This document shows positions 60,401-64,000 of a stretch of 64,000 nt of DNA, piece after piece. Made by a program: the position numbers and the translations under genes. The stretch is from Aquicoccus porphyridii. Lineage in GTDB: Bacteria; Pseudomonadota; Alphaproteobacteria; Rhodobacterales; Rhodobacteraceae. The stretch's first letter is position 1; each line of letters opens with the position of its first letter. Location: contig NZ_VINQ01000004.1 of assembly GCF_008369105.1 (NCBI RefSeq), positions 124,001 to 188,000 of the forward strand, read 5' to 3'. A model generated the notes under the pieces. It saw only the letters and a program-made list of their open reading frames with translations. It was not told the origin of the DNA and made no database searches.

Positions 60401-62227
60401 ATGAACAGAAGGCAAGGACGCGGGAACGCATCCGGACGATCAGGCAGCATGCAACAGGGCACAGTCAGAAGTATTCATTCTGGATATTCCGCTCCGACGG
60501 GGGCGGCGACCGCCCCGGCGGCAACGGTCAGCCCCGAGCTCGAGCGCGTGGTGCGGTTCCTGATGGGATTGTCGATGGAGCTGGACAACGCGCTCGACCC
60601 GAGCACCCCGAACCCGCATCTCAACATGATCCTTCACCTGATGCTCAGCCACTCCGAGGGGCGAGTCGTCTCGCCGTCGTCGCTTGTGTCGGCATCGGGC
60701 GTGCCCTACGCGACCGCGACCCGGAAACTGGCCGAGATCGAGGCCGCCGGTTTGATCGAGCGGCGGCCGCGCACCCGCACCGGCAAGACATACTCACTGC
60801 ATCCCAGCCCGGATTTGCTCAGGAGTTTCAGCCAGTTGTCCGACCGGGTGGATCGACTTGTGCGCAGCTCATTCAACGTGGCGCGGCAAACGGCGGAAAG
60901 CACGGACTACTATTTTGGCGGCTCTTATCAACCCGGGCGCGCCGCCATTGCCCCGCCCGGCGCGCTTCCGCAGCCGCTGAAACTGCCGGGCGGGTTACGC
61001 ATCCTCGTGCATGGCGATCCGACCTTCATGGTGATGGAGGGGCTCAAGCGGCAGTTCGAACAGATGGTCGGCACCGACATCCATCAAAGGGCCTTCTCGA
61101 TAGACCGGCTGCACGAAGAGGCGTTGCGCAACGCCGAACGCAGCAAGAGCCGCTATGACCTGATCGCCGTCGACCTGCCCTGGATCGGAGAGTTCGCCGA
61201 GAAGGGGGTCATCCGGCCCCTGTCGGACGTGATGGATGTCGACCGCCTCGACCCGAGCGATTTTCACACCGCCGGGTGGCGTGCCGCCCATTGGGGCGGC
61301 CGCCCCTTTGGCGTGCCGAGCCAGACCACCCCCGAACTGATGTTCTATCGCAAGGACTGGTTCGCCACGGAGGGGTTGGAGCCGCCAGTGACCACCGATG
61401 ATGTGATCGCCGCCGCGCGGCATTTCCACGACCCGTCGCATGACCGCTACGGTGTGGCCTGGAACGCGGCGCGCGGCACGGCGCTCGGCCACACCTTCAT
61501 GATGACCTGCGCGGCCTTCGGCCAGCCGATCATCGACATTCCCGAAATTGCCGGCGGCTATGACGCCGACACGCTTGCCGGGCGCGACGTGCGGCCGATG
61601 CTCGATACCGACCGTGCCCATGCAGCGGCGGATTACCTGTTGCAATTGCTGCGATTCTCGCCGCCCGACATCCTGTCGATGTCGTGGTATGAACGGGTCC
61701 GTCCCTATGGCGCGGGGCGGGTCGCGATGGCCTATGGCTATACCCTTCTGGCCCCCTATTTCGAACTCGACGAAAGCGCCCCCGCGCATGGCAACACCGG
61801 CTATCTGCCGCATCCGCACGGACCGGACGGCGGGCCCATCGCGCCGGTGGGGGGCTATGTGCTGGCGATCCCCGCCAACCTGCCGGACGAGCGGGTCGCG
61901 GAGGCCGCCGAGGCGCTGGTCGCCTTCACGTCGCCCGGCGCGCAGAAACTCTATGCCCAGAACGGAAGCCGCACTGCGCCGCGCTATTCGGTGGGCGCCG
62001 ATCCCGAGGTGCGGCGCCTGTCGCCGATCTTCGAACTGGTCGACCGGATGTCATGGCGTGACGAGTTGCAATTCTGGCCACGCCCGCCGATCCCGCAAAT
62101 CTCCGAGATCATCAGCCTGTGCGGCCACGAACTGCACGACATGCTGCGCGGGATCGTGACCCCGCGCGATGCCTTGGATCGCATCCAGTCCGAGGCAGAG
62201 ACGCTTTTGCGAACCAAGGTCACTTAG
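60401..62227 (+). CDS. winged-helix regulator fused to a family-1 solute-binding-protein domain
   Basis: 608 aa without a signal peptide or membrane helix, so cytoplasmic. Residues about 45-165 form a winged helix-turn-helix (SPSSLVSASGVPYATATRKL then AEIEAAGLIERRPRTRTG). Residues about 197-590 resemble a family-1 extracellular solute-binding protein: LRILVHGDPTFMVMEGLKRQ, RYDLIAVDLPWIGEFAEKGV, MFYRKDWFATEGLEPP, SWYERVRPYGAGRVAMAYGY and AEALVAFTSPGAQKLYAQNG. I infer a ligand-responsive regulator of the flanking genes. GGAGGG lies seven bases before the ATG; SDR follows 10 bases downstream. Confidence 0.85.
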   Translation: MNRRQGRGNASGRSGSMQQGTVRSIHSGYSAPTGAATAPAATVSPELERVVRFLMGLSMELDNALDPSTPNPHLNMILHLMLSHSEGRVVSPSSLVSASGVPYATATRKLAEIEAAGLIERRPRTRTGKTYSLHPSPDLLRSFSQLSDRVDRLVRSSFNVARQTAESTDYYFGGSYQPGRAAIAPPGALPQPLKLPGGLRILVHGDPTFMVMEGLKRQFEQMVGTDIHQRAFSIDRLHEEALRNAERSKSRYDLIAVDLPWIGEFAEKGVIRPLSDVMDVDRLDPSDFHTAGWRAAHWGGRPFGVPSQTTPELMFYRKDWFATEGLEPPVTTDDVIAAARHFHDPSHDRYGVAWNAARGTALGHTFMMTCAAFGQPIIDIPEIAGGYDADTLAGRDVRPMLDTDRAHAAADYLLQLLRFSPPDILSMSWYERVRPYGAGRVAMAYGYTLLAPYFELDESAPAHGNTGYLPHPHGPDGGPIAPVGGYVLAIPANLPDERVAEAAEALVAFTSPGAQKLYAQNGSRTAPRYSVGADPEVRRLSPIFELVDRMSWRDELQFWPRPPIPQISEIISLCGHELHDMLRGIVTPRDALDRIQSEAETLLRTKVT

Positions 62228-62237
62228 GGAGGAAACC

Positions 62238-63047
62238 ATGGACCCCAACCGCCTCAAGGGCAAGAATATCCTGATCACCGGTGCCGCGCGCGGCATGGGT
62301 GCCGCCAATGCCGAAAGCTTTGCCGCGCAGGGCGCGAATGTCTGCCTGGGGGATCTGTCGCTGGACGAGGCCCAGACCGTCGCAGAGCGCATCAACGCCG
62401 CCGGCAACAGCAAGGCCATCGCCGTCAGGATGGATGTCACCAAGCGAGAGGACAATGCCGCCGCCGTCGCCGCCACGGTCGAGGCGTTCGGGTCCATCAA
62501 TGTCGGCCTGTTCAACGCGGGCCTCAACAAACCCCGGTTCTTCATGGATATCGACGAAGACAACTGGGACATGATCATGAACGTCAACACGAGGGCGATG
62601 TGGCTGGGCATGCAGGAAACCGCCCGCCAGATGATCGCCCAGGGCCCGATGGACGGCCATCCCTACAAGCTGATCAACGTGGGTTCCATCGCGTCGCGCA
62701 AGCCGCTGGTCGATGTCACCGTCTACTGCACCTCGAAATACGGCTGTCTGGCGCTCACCCATTGCGGCGCCATCGGCCTGGCCGAGCACAACATCACCGT
62801 CAACGGCTACGCGCCCGGCGTGGTCGTCACCCCGCTCTGGGAGCAGCTCGACAAGGATCTCGTCGATATCGGCTTCAAGGATCGCGAGGGGCAGGCCTAT
62901 GACGACATCGTGCGCGATGCGCTGCAGATCAAGCGGGTGAGCTACCCCGACGACATCACCGGCACCGCGTCGTTCCTCGCCAGCGATGACAGTGACTACA
63001 TGACGGGCCAGATGATCCATATCGACGGCGGGTGGTGCATCCAGTGA
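62238..63047 (+). CDS. SDR family oxidoreductase
   Basis: 269 aa classical short-chain dehydrogenase. The NAD(P) loop is TGAARGMGAANAES (residues about 14-27). NAGLNKPRFF is the NAG motif, the catalytic Ser is in NVGSIASRKP, and the Tyr/Lys pair in VYCTSKYG. An aspartate in LGDLSLDEAQ after strand 2 suggests NAD rather than NADP. The C-terminal MIHIDGGWCIQ is typical. GGAGG precedes the ATG. It probably oxidises a sugar or polyol imported by the divergent ABC transporter, which is inference. Confidence 0.9.
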   Translation: MDPNRLKGKNILITGAARGMGAANAESFAAQGANVCLGDLSLDEAQTVAERINAAGNSKAIAVRMDVTKREDNAAAVAATVEAFGSINVGLFNAGLNKPRFFMDIDEDNWDMIMNVNTRAMWLGMQETARQMIAQGPMDGHPYKLINVGSIASRKPLVDVTVYCTSKYGCLALTHCGAIGLAEHNITVNGYAPGVVVTPLWEQLDKDLVDIGFKDREGQAYDDIVRDALQIKRVSYPDDITGTASFLASDDSDYMTGQMIHIDGGWCIQ

Positions 63048-63111
63048 CCCCGCCGCGTTCCCCGCATTCCCCAAGACAACGGGCCGGTATCGCGGCCGAG
63101 AGGAGACCTTC

Positions 63112-64000
63112 ATGTCACGCGCATTGATGCCCAACCTGCTGACCCCGCAGGATCTTGAACCCAACTGGCGGTGGGAAGGCCGCCTTCCGGCCTGGGGCCA
63201 TACCTCGGTCGATTTCGAACGCCGGATCGACCATGACCGCCTGCGTCGGTATCGCCTCGCCCGCACGCGACAGGCGCTGCAAGCCTCCAACGCGGGCACG
63301 CTTCTGCTCTTTGATGTCAACAACATCCGCTATGTCAGCGCCACCAAGATCGGCGAGTGGGAACGCGACAAGATGTGCCGGTTCTGCCTGCTGACCGGCG
63401 ACGATTCCCCCTATGTCTGGGATTTCGGCTCGGCGGCCGTGCATCACCAGAAACATTCCGACTGGCTTGAACCCAGCCATTGCCTCGCCGGTGTCGTCGG
63501 GATGCGCGGGACCATTCCGCCGGAATTCGGATTGATGCGCAAATACGCCAAGCAGATCGCCGGATTGATCCGCGACGCGGGCATGGCCGATATGCCGGTC
63601 GGTGTGGACTATGCCGAAACCGCGATGTTCCACGCCTTGCAGGAGGAAGGGCTGAACGTGGTCGATGGCCAGCAGATCATGCTGGCAGCGCGCGAGATCA
63701 AGAACTGGGACGAGATCCAGCTTCTGACCCAGGCGGCGAGCATGGTCGATGGCGTCTATCACATGATCTATGAAGAGCTGAAACCCGGCATCCGCGAAAA
63801 CGACATCGTCGCGCTCAGCAACAAGATGCTTTACGAGATGGGCAGCGACGACGTCGAGGCGATCAACGCCATTTCGGGCGAGCGCTGCAACCCGCATCCG
63901 CACAATTTCACCGACCGCTATTTCCGCCCCGGCGACCAGGCGTTCTTTGACATCCTGCAAAGCTACCAGGGCTATCGCACCTGCTATTACCGGACCTTCA
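63112..64000 (+). CDS. M24-fold (creatinase/aminopeptidase P superfamily) enzyme, partial at window end
   Basis: First 296 residues; the C-terminus lies beyond base 64000. The N-terminal creatinase-like domain (about 40-190, LLLFDVNNIRYVSATK) is followed by the start of the pita-bread catalytic domain (ARE IKNWDEIQLL region near 195, then PHPHNFTDRYFRPGD). In M24 metallopeptidases two aspartates eleven residues apart bind metal; here Asp280 (FFDIL) is present but the second position is Cys291 (GYRTCYYRTF). It may be a non-peptidase such as a hydrolase or lyase. GAGGAGA precedes the ATG. Confidence 0.85.
   Translation, partial: MSRALMPNLLTPQDLEPNWRWEGRLPAWGHTSVDFERRIDHDRLRRYRLARTRQALQASNAGTLLLFDVNNIRYVSATKIGEWERDKMCRFCLLTGDDSPYVWDFGSAAVHHQKHSDWLEPSHCLAGVVGMRGTIPPEFGLMRKYAKQIAGLIRDAGMADMPVGVDYAETAMFHALQEEGLNVVDGQQIMLAAREIKNWDEIQLLTQAASMVDGVYHMIYEELKPGIRENDIVALSNKMLYEMGSDDVEAINAISGERCNPHPHNFTDRYFRPGDQAFFDILQSYQGYRTCYYRTF

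Noticed and set aside
46701-62227. Genomic island integrated at tRNA-Glu, carrying the D-amino-acid operon and ABC transporter
   Set aside because: No integrase, no second copy of the tRNA 3' end within the window, and no obvious base-composition change in the coding regions.
63112-64000. Assignment of the partial M24 protein as the DMSP lyase DddP
   Set aside because: It shares the M24 fold, but the metal-site segment differs (one aspartate and a cysteine rather than the DddP ligand set) and the neighbourhood is sugar transport, not DMSP metabolism.

Overview
The window is GC-rich (roughly 65 percent by eye) and reads as a chromosomal segment of an alphaproteobacterium of the order Rhodobacterales, most likely the Roseobacter group. 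Supporting this are the dnaG-rpoD pair, a RibBX-type ribB, an anaerobic ubiTUV operon with an FNR-type box, a heterotetrameric sarcosine oxidase operon soxBDAG, TRAP transporters, and alpha-style kpsC/kpsS capsule genes. About 63 protein genes and one tRNA are supported. No phage, insertion sequence, CRISPR array or rRNA was seen.

Bases 1-8200 hold a partial acetyltransferase, a flavin reductase, the DNA repair glycosylase tag, an EAL protein, the polyhydroxybutyrate precursor genes phaA and phaB (each preceded by the same 7-1-7 palindrome), a drug/metabolite exporter, small proteins, a TrmN6-type methyltransferase and a long-chain prenyl diphosphate synthase. Bases 8200-18400 are the riboflavin region (nusB, ribH, ribB, ribE, ribD, nrdR on the minus strand), interrupted by a Tat-exported metallo-beta-lactamase-fold protein and by a plus-strand capsule trio (kpsS, outer-membrane export lipoprotein, kpsC). 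Bases 18500-26950 carry yjbQ, ubiV-ubiU-ubiT, small conserved proteins, rpoD and dnaG.

Bases 27100-33900 carry sarcosine oxidase and a glutamate-type dehydrogenase, an amine catabolism block. Bases 34200-39900 hold two tandem copies of a three-gene TadG(vWA)-TadE-TadE cassette. Bases 40000-46800 hold a pirin, a SulP transporter without a STAS domain, a TetR regulator, a small lipoprotein, hom, recJ and tRNA-Glu(UUC).

Bases 46860-55460 form a tightly coupled minus-strand operon: a DauA-like D-amino-acid dehydrogenase, a TRAP transporter (M, P, Q), an M81/MlrC-type metallopeptidase, an N-acyl-D-amino-acid deacylase and a CobW-type metallochaperone. An XRE-cupin regulator is divergent from it. 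Together these look like a pathway for uptake and oxidation of N-acylated or peptide-bound D-amino acids.

Bases 55480-64000 hold a sugar-type ABC transporter (binding protein, two permeases, double ATPase). Divergent from it are an SDR dehydrogenase, an M24-fold enzyme that lacks one canonical metal ligand (truncated by the window end), and an unusual cytoplasmic regulator that fuses a winged helix-turn-helix to a family-1 solute-binding-protein domain. A 38-base near-palindrome lies in the divergent promoter. This regulator and the D-amino-acid operon are the most interesting candidates in the window.
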